This document shows, piece after piece, positions 16,949 through 23,212 of a DNA stretch of 25,211 nucleotides (its first letter is position 1; every line of letters starts with the position of its first letter). The DNA is taken from contig JAEDKB010000003.1 in NCBI GenBank assembly GCA_016296045.1, forward strand, positions 1-25,211. The letters are read 5' to 3'. The notes beneath the pieces were generated by a model, which was given only the letters and a program-made list of their open reading frames with translations, was not told where the DNA came from and made no database searches. The position numbers and the translations under genes are program-made. Source of the DNA: Oscillospiraceae bacterium (lineage in GTDB: Bacteria; Bacillota; Clostridia; Oscillospirales; Oscillospiraceae).

Positions 16949-16968
16949 GGGCAGATTGGCATCTGCCC
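16949..16968. other. Perfect hairpin between yqzL and recO
   Basis: Inverted repeat GGGCAGAT/ATCTGCCC with a TGGC loop, 8 bp, without a following T-run on either strand. It starts just after the yqzL stop and ends about 15 bases before the recO ribosome-binding site, so it could be an mRNA processing or stability element rather than a terminator. Confidence 0.5.
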
Positions 16969-16973
16969 TGAGA

Positions 16974-17063
16974 TCAATGCTTTTTACGTTCGTGCTGATA
17001 GATCAGATATGCCTCCGGTGCGCCGGTTTCCATGAATAAATCCCAGAAAAATGCAGCGTCCAT
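16974..17063 (-). CDS. yqzL: YqzL family mini-protein (29 residues)
   Basis: A 30-codon ORF that reads MDAAFFWDLFMETGAPEAYL and ends QHERKKH. The pattern of aromatic residues, then F-x-x-TG-x-x-x-xYL-x-Y and a charged tail, matches the YqzL family, which in Firmicutes lies between era and recO, exactly as here. The start ATG at 17061-17063 has AAAGGGGA about seven bases upstream. No function is known for the family; the short amphipathic chain suggests a partner-binding peptide. It is below usual ORF length cut-offs and easily missed. Confidence 0.85.
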   Translation of the reverse strand: MDAAFFWDLFMETGAPEAYLIYQHERKKH

Positions 17064-17158
17064 AGGATAATCCCCTTTCATTTTCTATGATTAGGGTTTC
17101 CCGCTGTCAAAAAGCTATCCGTGGCAAGTGCTGGTTGACACAACGGGCAGCAATCTCT

Positions 17159-18046
17159 TTATTGATATCCGAAGTTTTTGATTAAAAAATCGCTGTCGCG
17201 CCAGTTTTCCTTCACCTTGACCCATGTTTGCAGGAAAACCTTTGTTCCCATAAAGCGTTCGCAGTCCTCACGGGCGGCGGAGCTGATCTTTTTCAGCATC
17301 GCGCCGTTCTTGCCGATGATAATGCCTTTATGGCTCGCTTTTTCGCAATAAATCGTCGCATCCACATCGATCACGCCGTTATCTCGCTCCGAAAACTTGG
17401 TGATTTCCACCGCCGTACCGTGCGGAATCTCCCGTTCCAGATTCCACAGGAGCTTTTCGCGGATAATCTCGGCAATGACCTGCCGCTCCGGCTGATCGGA
17501 GGTCATATCCTCCGGGAAGAAAAAGGGGCTGTCCGATGCATACTTGTCGCACTCGTCCAGAAGCTCCTTTACACCGTCCTTATATCTTGCGGAAATCGGC
17601 ATGACCGCATCAAAACGGAAGCGTTCGGAATAGGTTGCAATCACGGATAAAAGCTTTTCCTTATCCTGCACGGTATCGATTTTATTGATTACAAGAATGG
17701 CAGGCGCGCCGCTTGCCTTGATCTGCTCGATGAGTGCCTCTTCCTGCGGCCCGATATTGTCAATCGGCTCGATTAGAAGCAGGATCAAATCCACATCGGC
17801 AACCGAGTCCCGGACAACATCGACCATATAATCGCCCAGTTTTGTGCGCGGTTTATGAAAGCCGGGCGTATCGATAAAGACAAGCTGGGTATCCCCTCTC
17901 GTCAGCACACCGCAGATGCGGTTTCTGGTCGTCTGCGGTTTATTGGAAACGATGGCGATCTTCTCACCGACCAAACGGTTAATCAATGTGGATTTGCCGA
18001 CGTTTGGTCTGCCGGCGATGGTAACCATTACGGATTTTGTACTCAT
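17159..18046 (-). CDS. era: GTPase Era
   Basis: Essential GTPase that binds the 3' end of 16S rRNA and checkpoints 30S assembly. The 295-residue protein has G1 GRPNVGKST at 12-20, G2 within KPQTTRNRI at about 36-44, G3 DTPG at 59-62, G4 NKID at 121-124, and a C-terminal KH RNA-binding domain with the IIIGKNGAMLKKIS loop. AGGAGA precedes the ATG at 18046. It follows ybeY by 21 bases, matching the functional link of both to 16S rRNA 3'-end maturation. A 95-base gap to yqzL holds no clear signal apart from a weak promoter-like match. Confidence 0.97.
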   Translation of the reverse strand: MSTKSVMVTIAGRPNVGKSTLINRLVGEKIAIVSNKPQTTRNRICGVLTRGDTQLVFIDTPGFHKPRTKLGDYMVDVVRDSVADVDLILLLIEPIDNIGPQEEALIEQIKASGAPAILVINKIDTVQDKEKLLSVIATYSERFRFDAVMPISARYKDGVKELLDECDKYASDSPFFFPEDMTSDQPERQVIAEIIREKLLWNLEREIPHGTAVEITKFSERDNGVIDVDATIYCEKASHKGIIIGKNGAMLKKISSAAREDCERFMGTKVFLQTWVKVKENWRDSDFLIKNFGYQ

Positions 18047-18067
18047 GCTGTTTCTCCTATAGTTGTT

Positions 18068-18565
18068 TTATCCTCTTGTAATTCCAAGCTGTGCGGCAAT
18101 GATCTCCTCGCGGATACGCATTTGGCGCTTCATTTCCCCCTCATCCAGATGGTCATAGCCAAGCAAATGTAAAACGGAATGAATCGTCAGATAGCCGATC
18201 TCGCGCTTGAGGGTATTGCAGAAGCGGTGTGCCTGGTCCTTTGCCCGCTCCAAGGAGATCGCCATATCACCCAGCGGAAGCAGTCCGGTCTGAGGGTCAA
18301 GCATATCGGAAACATCCTCCGGAAAACTTCCCGGAACAAACTGGAACATCGGAAAAGACAAAACATCCGTTGCGCTGTCAACCTTCCGCGTTGCAAGGTT
18401 GATGGCATGAATGCCGTCGTCATCCGTCACAAGCACATTGATCTCACACGGGACGTGAACGCCCTGCGCCTCCAATGCGGCGGTAATGCAACGATTCAGG
18501 TGAATGGTCAGCGCCGGATTCATATCTTTTTTATTACTATAACGAACAATAATTCGATGCTTCAT
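18068..18565 (-). CDS. ybeY: rRNA maturation RNase YbeY
   Basis: Zinc-dependent endoribonuclease of 165 residues involved in 16S rRNA 3'-end processing and ribosome quality control. The metal-binding signature HSVLHLLGYDH gives H129, H133 and H139; the preceding ATDVLSFPMF and PLGDMAIS segments are also conserved. I place the start at 18565 (MKHRIIVRYSNKK), four bases after the phoH stop; the longer in-frame start at 18667 runs inside phoH and adds a non-homologous basic stretch. The ribosome-binding site (AGAAAGAAG) is weak, which fits coupled translation from phoH. Confidence 0.94.
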   Translation of the reverse strand: MKHRIIVRYSNKKDMNPALTIHLNRCITAALEAQGVHVPCEINVLVTDDDGIHAINLATRKVDSATDVLSFPMFQFVPGSFPEDVSDMLDPQTGLLPLGDMAISLERAKDQAHRFCNTLKREIGYLTIHSVLHLLGYDHLDEGEMKRQMRIREEIIAAQLGITRG

Positions 18566-18569
18566 GATG

Positions 18570-19559
18570 TTACTTCTTTCTGTATACCTTTTTCTGTGAC
18601 GGCAGCGCTTTCTTTTCTCCGCTCTCATAGGCCGCAATGATCTGCTGTACGAGCGCATGACGGACAACGTCGCTCGCGGTTAATCTGCAAATTGCGATAT
18701 CGGGAATATTTTCCAGAATCCGCACCGCGTCCTTCAAGCCGCTGGTTTTATCCGTCGGCAGGTCGATCTGCGTAATATCGCCGGTAATTACAATCTTCGA
18801 GCCAAAGCCCAGACGGGTCAGAAACATTTTCATTTGCTCACGGGTCGTATTCTGCGCCTCGTCCAGAATAATAAAGCTGTCGTCAAGCGTCCTGCCACGC
18901 ATATAGGCAAGCGGAGCAACCTCAATATTGCCGCGTTCCAGATATTTCTGATAGGTTTCAGCGCCAAGCATATCATAAAGTGCGTCATAGAGCGGCCGCA
19001 GATACGGGTCTACTTTATTCTGCAAATCACCGGGCAAAAATCCAAGCCGTTCCCCTGCCTCAACCGCCGGACGCGTGAGGATGATGCGGTTGACCGTCTT
19101 TTCACGAAACGCGGCGACCGCCGCCGCAACTGCAAGATATGTTTTTCCGGTACCTGCGGGGCCGACACCGATGGTAATGGTATTTTTCTTGATTGCCTTC
19201 ATATAGCGCTGCTGACCGATTGTTTTGGCTTTGATCGGTTTGCCTTTCGCGGTAATGCAGACAACATCCTTTGCCATCTCACCGATTTTATCATCGTTTC
19301 CGGAGGAAACAAGATCAATCAGATAGCGCACCTTTTGTTCGTCGATCGGCTCTCCCTTGGCAGCAAGTGTCAGAAGCCCTTCAATCGCACGGGCGCCCTT
19401 GTCAACTTCTTCTTCGCCGCCGCTGACCTTTAATTCCGTACCGCGGTTTGTAATTTTTATATTGTAGGTCTGTTCGATCCGCTTGATATTCTCGTCAAAC
19501 GAACCGAACACATTGATAATCTGCTCAATGCGTTCTGCATTGATGATACGTTCACTCAT
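18570..19559 (-). CDS. phoH: PhoH family ATPase
   Basis: A 329-residue PhoH-like P-loop protein with an N-terminal KH-like region (IKITNRGTELKVSG), Walker A GPAGTGKT at 133-140, Walker B ILDEAQN ending at 237, and the conserved RPAVEAGERLGFLPGDL segment. The family is suspected to act as an RNA-dependent ATPase, and its constant pairing with ybeY supports a role in rRNA handling; the exact activity is unproven. AAGGAG before the ATG at 19559 lies inside the 3' end of yqfD, and the genes overlap by 8 bases. Confidence 0.94.
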   Translation of the reverse strand: MSERIINAERIEQIINVFGSFDENIKRIEQTYNIKITNRGTELKVSGGEEEVDKGARAIEGLLTLAAKGEPIDEQKVRYLIDLVSSGNDDKIGEMAKDVVCITAKGKPIKAKTIGQQRYMKAIKKNTITIGVGPAGTGKTYLAVAAAVAAFREKTVNRIILTRPAVEAGERLGFLPGDLQNKVDPYLRPLYDALYDMLGAETYQKYLERGNIEVAPLAYMRGRTLDDSFIILDEAQNTTREQMKMFLTRLGFGSKIVITGDITQIDLPTDKTSGLKDAVRILENIPDIAICRLTASDVVRHALVQQIIAAYESGEKKALPSQKKVYRKK

Positions 19560-20748
19560 TTGTTTCTCCTTTGTCCGGCTCGGTCAACGGAGCCGGTTTT
19601 GCGATCATTTCGGTGCAGGTGCTTTGCGCCTGCAAAATGTACAGGTTATGATTTGCGGCAAAATGTTCTGCCGTATTCTCAATCTTTCCGGCGATCATGG
19701 AAGAAATTGTTTGCCGTTTCCATGCCTCACGCAGCTTTTCCTGCGCCTCCTGCGGCATAACCGGCACGGCCTTCAGCGTATACTCCCGAATCACCACCGT
19801 CTCGATTGCCGCCGGAAATGTATATCCGGGAAGCGACAATCGTTTCGTAACAATCATTTTATCACAAGTGCAGTCAGAAATGCTACTGTTTCCGAATAAT
19901 TTTATTCTCTTTCTTCCCAAAATCAGCGAAATCTGTTTTGTCGTATTGCCTGTATAGACCTTCTGCATCTTTACGGCAGGCGTGACTACCGTGCCGTTAT
20001 ACCATGTTTTCGCGTATATTTCTGCTTCCGCGCAGACATTTCGGATAAACAATCCGTAATCTTCATAGCCCGATACAAGAATTTGCCCCTCTTTTACAGT
20101 ATCACCGCGAGAACAGAGCTTCATGCCCTCGGAGATTGAATAATCCGTAATTACGCCATCCTTCGCGGCAACGATATTGGCGGTTTCATACGTTTCTTCT
20201 TTAGAAAGGCCGCTCTCCCGTTCCGTTACCAAAACGGTCAATTTCCCTCCGGAACGGTTGACGGCCAGCCACGAAAGCGACGGAACCGCGTTGAGCATTC
20301 TGTTTTTTGTCGCTTGAGAATTGATTGATGCAGCCCACGCGCCGAATTTGATGTCTTGATTTTCAAGCTCTCTGACAATTACATCCGTCGGTACGGTTTC
20401 GTTTCCTTCCACCTCAATAACCCAGACAAAAGATTGCAGAAAGAAGCTCAGAACCAGCGCCAGAAGCATGGAGACAAGAAGCACAGGTCTCAATAATAGT
20501 TTTTTTAGAAGAAGCGGCACCCCTGTCTGGCAGCACTGCTCGACGGTACAAAAATTCTTAACAGCAACTTCGTCTACCTTTTTTCTGTCTCTGGACAGCA
20601 CGGAAAAAGAATAGTGCATTTCATCAATAAACCGAATCTTCCAAAACGCAATTTTTTCTTCCGCTAATGCATTGATGCATCGTTCCGGCGCAGCCCCGGA
20701 AACGGTAATATCGCATGACCCGAAAAGAAATGAAATCAATCGATTCAT
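19552..20748 (-). CDS. yqfD: Sporulation protein YqfD
   Basis: A 398-residue protein of the YqfD family required for sporulation, made in the mother cell under sigma-E in Bacillus. It has a cytoplasmic N-terminal domain (MNRLISFLFGSCDITVSG), one strong transmembrane helix at about residues 88-109, then an outside part with a POTRA-like start (WVIEVEGNETVPTDVIVRELE) and a strand-rich core (AAKDGVITDYSISEG, GDTVKEGQILVSG). The start at 20748 has GGAG upstream; a longer in-frame start at 20904 lies inside yqfC. It lies five bases after yqfC and overlaps phoH by eight. Confidence 0.92.
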   Translation of the reverse strand: MNRLISFLFGSCDITVSGAAPERCINALAEEKIAFWKIRFIDEMHYSFSVLSRDRKKVDEVAVKNFCTVEQCCQTGVPLLLKKLLLRPVLLVSMLLALVLSFFLQSFVWVIEVEGNETVPTDVIVRELENQDIKFGAWAASINSQATKNRMLNAVPSLSWLAVNRSGGKLTVLVTERESGLSKEETYETANIVAAKDGVITDYSISEGMKLCSRGDTVKEGQILVSGYEDYGLFIRNVCAEAEIYAKTWYNGTVVTPAVKMQKVYTGNTTKQISLILGRKRIKLFGNSSISDCTCDKMIVTKRLSLPGYTFPAAIETVVIREYTLKAVPVMPQEAQEKLREAWKRQTISSMIAGKIENTAEHFAANHNLYILQAQSTCTEMIAKPAPLTEPDKGETNE

Positions 20749-20753
20749 GCGCT

Positions 20754-21020
20754 TTACTCCAATTCCAACCGCTGAATGCTTCCGCGAATCTCCACAATCC
20801 GTTTCGTCATTCTTGCAATTTCCAAACGGCAGCCGATCACGGCAACATTTCCGCGCTTTACCGCTACTTTGACAAGGCTGTCCGTGTATTCCATGATTCC
20901 GCAATGATTTTCAATACAGACCGAACGCTTTCCCCGAAGCTGCACCAATGGAATTTGCGACAAGGTTTCCTGCGGAACGGATATTTTTTCGCTTACGGTA
21001 TCCGTAAAATTTTTCTTCAA
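20754..21020 (-). CDS. yqfC: Sporulation protein YqfC
   Basis: A small YqfC-family protein, the usual partner gene of yqfD and part of the sigma-E regulon in Bacillus. The conserved middle CIENHCGIMEYT and the strand-rich repeat pattern VAVKRGNVAVIGCRLEIARM are visible; there is no membrane segment. No ATG is available in frame. A TTG at 21018-21020 with AGGTG six bases upstream gives MKKNFTDTVSEK (88 residues) and is my choice; a GTG at 21029 would add three residues but sits too close to its ribosome-binding site. A seven-codon ORF with a stronger site lies just upstream. Confidence 0.88.
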   Translation of the reverse strand: MKKNFTDTVSEKISVPQETLSQIPLVQLRGKRSVCIENHCGIMEYTDSLVKVAVKRGNVAVIGCRLEIARMTKRIVEIRGSIQRLELE

Positions 21021-21039
21021 GATATTCACCTGCCTGAAA

Positions 21040-21077
21040 TCATTCTATGCAATCGAAGCACATTTTTTCCTCCTCCT
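21040..21077 (-). other. Seven-codon ORF (MCFDCIE) with very strong ribosome-binding site before yqfC
   Basis: On the minus strand AGGAGGAGG (21069-21077) is followed after five bases by ATG (21061-21063) and an ORF of seven codons, MCFDCIE, ending in TGA at 21040-21042. The stop is 20 bases upstream of the proposed yqfC TTG start. Two of seven residues are cysteine. This is the best ribosome-binding sequence in the window, yet no long ORF follows it, so it may be a leader peptide for coupled or attenuated translation of yqfC. It could also be chance. Confidence 0.5.
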
Positions 21078-21107
21078 GCATATATTCAAGCGGGTGATTC
21101 AATTTGA
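21058..21107. promoter_or_regulatory. Candidate sporulation-type divergent promoter region of yqfC and ylbJ
   Basis: The intergenic gap must hold both promoters. On the plus strand GCACATT (21058-21064), 14 bases, then CATATATT (21079-21086) resembles sigma-E -35 and -10 boxes (KMATATT, CATACAHT). On the minus strand TCAAATT (21101-21107) followed after 14 bases by AATATATG (21079-21086) is a weaker match using the same central bases. Both would start transcription close to the ribosome-binding sites, which lowers confidence. Confidence 0.3.
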
Positions 21108-22111
21108 AACGACGCTTTGTATATATTCTGTGTCTGATTCTGGCCATGTTCGCGCTGCTATTGTTTCCCGATACCGCCTCACACGCGGTACGCTCCGGTT
21201 TGCTGCTGTGCGGCACAACGGTCATACCCGCACTGTTTCCCTTTCTGGTGCTCTCAAGAATCCTCATCGGCATTCTTCCCAAGCGTACCGCAAATTGGAT
21301 GAGCCGACTGATGGAGCACTGCTTCGGTGTCAGCGGACCGTGTTTTACGGCGTTTGTCATCAGCTTCCTGGGCAGTTATCCCGTCGGCGCGTCTGCCGTT
21401 GTCCATCTGTATGAATCCGGAACTATTTCCAAGCAAGACGCGGAACGTGCGCTACGCTTTTGCAACAATTCCGGTCCCGGATTTTTTATCGGCATTGTCG
21501 GAGGCGTCATTTTTCACAGCACAACCGCCGGAATCGTTCTATATCTGTGCCATATTTTCTCTTCTGTTTTATGCGGAATGTTCAATGCGGAGCCAAAAAC
21601 GCACGCACAGATTCGTCGCATTCAGCAAAAGAACGTTCCGTTTTCGGAATTGATTTTATCGAGCATTGGGGACACCTGTACTGTTTTGCTGCAGCTCTGC
21701 GGCATGATCGTAGCGTTTTCATTGATTTCAACCTATCTTCGTCTTTTGAGATTATCCTCGCTTCCGGAGATCGTTGAAGCGCTGCTCCTCGGCACGCTGG
21801 AGCTGACAACCGGCATTTTGCATCTTTCCGACAGCGCCTCCTCCTTTGCCGCGGCCGCATTTATCATGAGCTGGGGCGGTCTGTGTGTACATATGCAGGC
21901 AAAAAATCTCTGGGTCAAAGCAGGACTGACGGTACGCGGATATTACTCTGCAAAGCTGATGCAAGGCTTCTTATCGGCTCTGTTCGCTCTTTCGTACTTA
22001 AATCCGACACCTCTTTACATTTCAATTTCAGCATTTTTCGCCTTAATTTGTATCATTTTCCCCTATTTCCGCAAAAAATATAGTGGAAATCTTCGCCGTC
22101 ATACTGTATAA
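21104..22111 (+). CDS. ylbJ: Sporulation integral membrane protein YlbJ
   Basis: A 335-residue polytopic membrane protein of the YlbJ family, related to nucleoside-recognition (Gate) domain proteins and needed for spore formation in Bacillus. The family stretch SYPVGASAVVHLYESG followed by FCNNSGPGFFIG is clear, and at least seven hydrophobic segments are visible, starting with the N-terminal ILCLILAMFALLLF. The start is a TTG at 21104-21106 with CGGGTG about seven bases upstream; no in-frame ATG precedes it. It is somewhat shorter than Bacillus YlbJ (about 400 residues). It is divergent from yqfC and 20 bases upstream of a small cysteine-rich gene. Confidence 0.9.
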   Translation: MKRRFVYILCLILAMFALLLFPDTASHAVRSGLLLCGTTVIPALFPFLVLSRILIGILPKRTANWMSRLMEHCFGVSGPCFTAFVISFLGSYPVGASAVVHLYESGTISKQDAERALRFCNNSGPGFFIGIVGGVIFHSTTAGIVLYLCHIFSSVLCGMFNAEPKTHAQIRRIQQKNVPFSELILSSIGDTCTVLLQLCGMIVAFSLISTYLRLLRLSSLPEIVEALLLGTLELTTGILHLSDSASSFAAAAFIMSWGGLCVHMQAKNLWVKAGLTVRGYYSAKLMQGFLSALFALSYLNPTPLYISISAFFALICIIFPYFRKKYSGNLRRHTV

Positions 22112-22131
22112 TCAGGTATGAGGTGAAAAAA

Positions 22132-22341
22132 ATGCTGTTCCGAAAGAACATTGATAAATTCTGCTCCTACTGCACCCATGCAGGCAAGATTGATGACTCG
22201 ACCTATCTTTGCGCCAAAAAAGGGATCGTTCCTTCCTGTCATCATTGCTGGAGATTTAAATACGATCCGCTCAAGCGCGTTCCCACTCGGATGAAACCGA
22301 AGGATTTTTCTAAAATGGATGATTTTGATTTTTCTCTGTAA
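22132..22341 (+). CDS. Cysteine-rich mini-protein downstream of ylbJ
   Basis: A 69-residue protein with cysteines arranged as CSYC, then YLC twelve residues later, then CHHC, which looks like a zinc or iron-binding knuckle. After it come WRFKYDPLKRVP and an acidic end DDFDFSL. I recall the YDPLKRVP-type motif as recurrent in clostridial proteins of this size, but I know no name or function. The start ATG at 22132 has GAGGTG six bases upstream; an overlapping GTG at 22123 is less likely. The 20-base spacing from ylbJ suggests co-transcription, hence a possible sporulation link. A bidirectional terminator follows at once. Confidence 0.8.
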   Translation: MLFRKNIDKFCSYCTHAGKIDDSTYLCAKKGIVPSCHHCWRFKYDPLKRVPTRMKPKDFSKMDDFDFSL

Positions 22342-22345
22342 CGCA

Positions 22346-22378
22346 AATCGCCCCCGGAGTTCTGCTCCGAGGGCGATT
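22346..22378. terminator. Bidirectional terminator between convergent mini-protein genes
   Basis: Hairpin with arms 22346-22359 and 22365-22378 and a five-base loop. In minus-strand RNA all 14 positions pair, one as G-U; in plus-strand RNA that pair is a C/A mismatch. The plus strand continues GTTTATT and the minus strand TTTGCGTT. It ends the ylbJ transcript and the transcript from the rfbA/radical SAM side. Confidence 0.82.
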
Positions 22379-22380
22379 GT

Positions 22381-22551
22381 TTATTGATGGCGCGGCAGAT
22401 AATAGTCATCCGCCTGACGAAAATACGGACATTCTCCCTTGTGATAAGTTTGAATGCGATACCATTCATCCTCGTCGATATCCTTGGAGCATTCGTATAC
22501 ATCCTCTTCCGCGTCGTAGTAATAATTCCAGCAATCCTCGCAATTCGGCAT
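22381..22551 (-). CDS. Cysteine-rich, acidic mini-protein (DUF6472-like)
   Basis: A 56-residue acidic protein that begins MPNCEDCWNYYYDAEED and has cysteines in the pattern CxxC, thirteen residues, C, nineteen residues, C (KGECPYFR). This suggests one metal-binding site. It resembles a small clostridial family that I believe is called DUF6472, typified by CxxCxxYxYD then DLDEDE and CPYF; the name is from memory. The start ATG at 22551 has GGGAGG upstream and lies 13 bases after the DUF2344 gene, so it is probably the last gene of the radical SAM operon. Confidence 0.8.
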   Translation of the reverse strand: MPNCEDCWNYYYDAEEDVYECSKDIDEDEWYRIQTYHKGECPYFRQADDYYLPRHQ

Positions 22552-22564
22552 TCTTTGTCCTCCC

Positions 22565-23212
22565 TCAGCGAAAAATCTCACCGTTTTCGTCATAAACCTC
22601 AACTCTGCGATATCGAACGAAATCCGGACGGTACTGCGGCAGATACCGCTCTATCGCAGCGGTCAGGAGCGAGGGATTCAGAGCGGGATTCTGCGCGCTG
22701 ATGCGCGCATTGAGTTTTAGCAGATGATTCTGTTCCGCTACAGAAAGGCGATGAATCATCGGGAGGATATCTGTCTCCTCCATGCCGCGCTTGGTTCGTT
22801 TTTCCACGATCAGATTCGATCCGTGGAACAGCCCATTGATTTTTTCGGCTGCATCCGGCAAAACTCCGGCATCATATTCCAAGGTCAATTCAACATCCAA
22901 AAACGTCAGATACTTCGCCTTTCGGTCGCTCTGATAGACTTCCCGTATGCGAACGCCCTCCGGAAGCACTGCATTCATATCCTCCGCCCTGATCGTAAGG
23001 TCCGAATCCAGCTCATATTCCATGATCTCACAGACGCTTTCCGTGCCTACGCTCAGCGGAAGAAGCATTGAAACATAGGCATGGGGCGTAAAGCCCTGAG
23101 AATGGTGCAGCACAACACCTGCTCTGCGGAAAGCACGCTGCATCAGCCGCATGGTATCCAAATGCGACATCCAAATGGCTTTTCCGGTCTTTTCAAAAAG
23201 CATTCTACGCAT
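22565..23212 (-). CDS. DUF2344 / TIGR03936 radical SAM-linked protein
   Basis: A 215-residue protein of the family found next to, or fused to, a particular radical SAM protein. Conserved features are FEKTGKAIWMSHLDTMRLMQ, RRAGVVLHHSQGFTPH and LPLSVGTESVCEIMEYEL. The molecular function of the family is not established; the strict linkage implies that it works with its radical SAM partner, perhaps in substrate binding. The start ATG at 23212 overlaps the upstream gene's stop by eight bases and has GGAAGGGGG upstream; an in-frame start at 23245 would lie further inside that gene. Confidence 0.88.
   Translation of the reverse strand: MRRMLFEKTGKAIWMSHLDTMRLMQRAFRRAGVVLHHSQGFTPHAYVSMLLPLSVGTESVCEIMEYELDSDLTIRAEDMNAVLPEGVRIREVYQSDRKAKYLTFLDVELTLEYDAGVLPDAAEKINGLFHGSNLIVEKRTKRGMEETDILPMIHRLSVAEQNHLLKLNARISAQNPALNPSLLTAAIERYLPQYRPDFVRYRRVEVYDENGEIFR

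Noticed and set aside
17082..17110. Possible promoter TTGACA-17-TAGAAA upstream of yqzL on the minus strand
   Set aside because: The -10 box is poor and the predicted start would fall inside the yqzL ribosome-binding site, so I did not list it.
18566..18667. 34-residue N-terminal extension of YbeY
   Set aside because: It lies inside phoH, is strongly basic and unlike YbeY N-termini; MKHRIIVRYS is the natural start.
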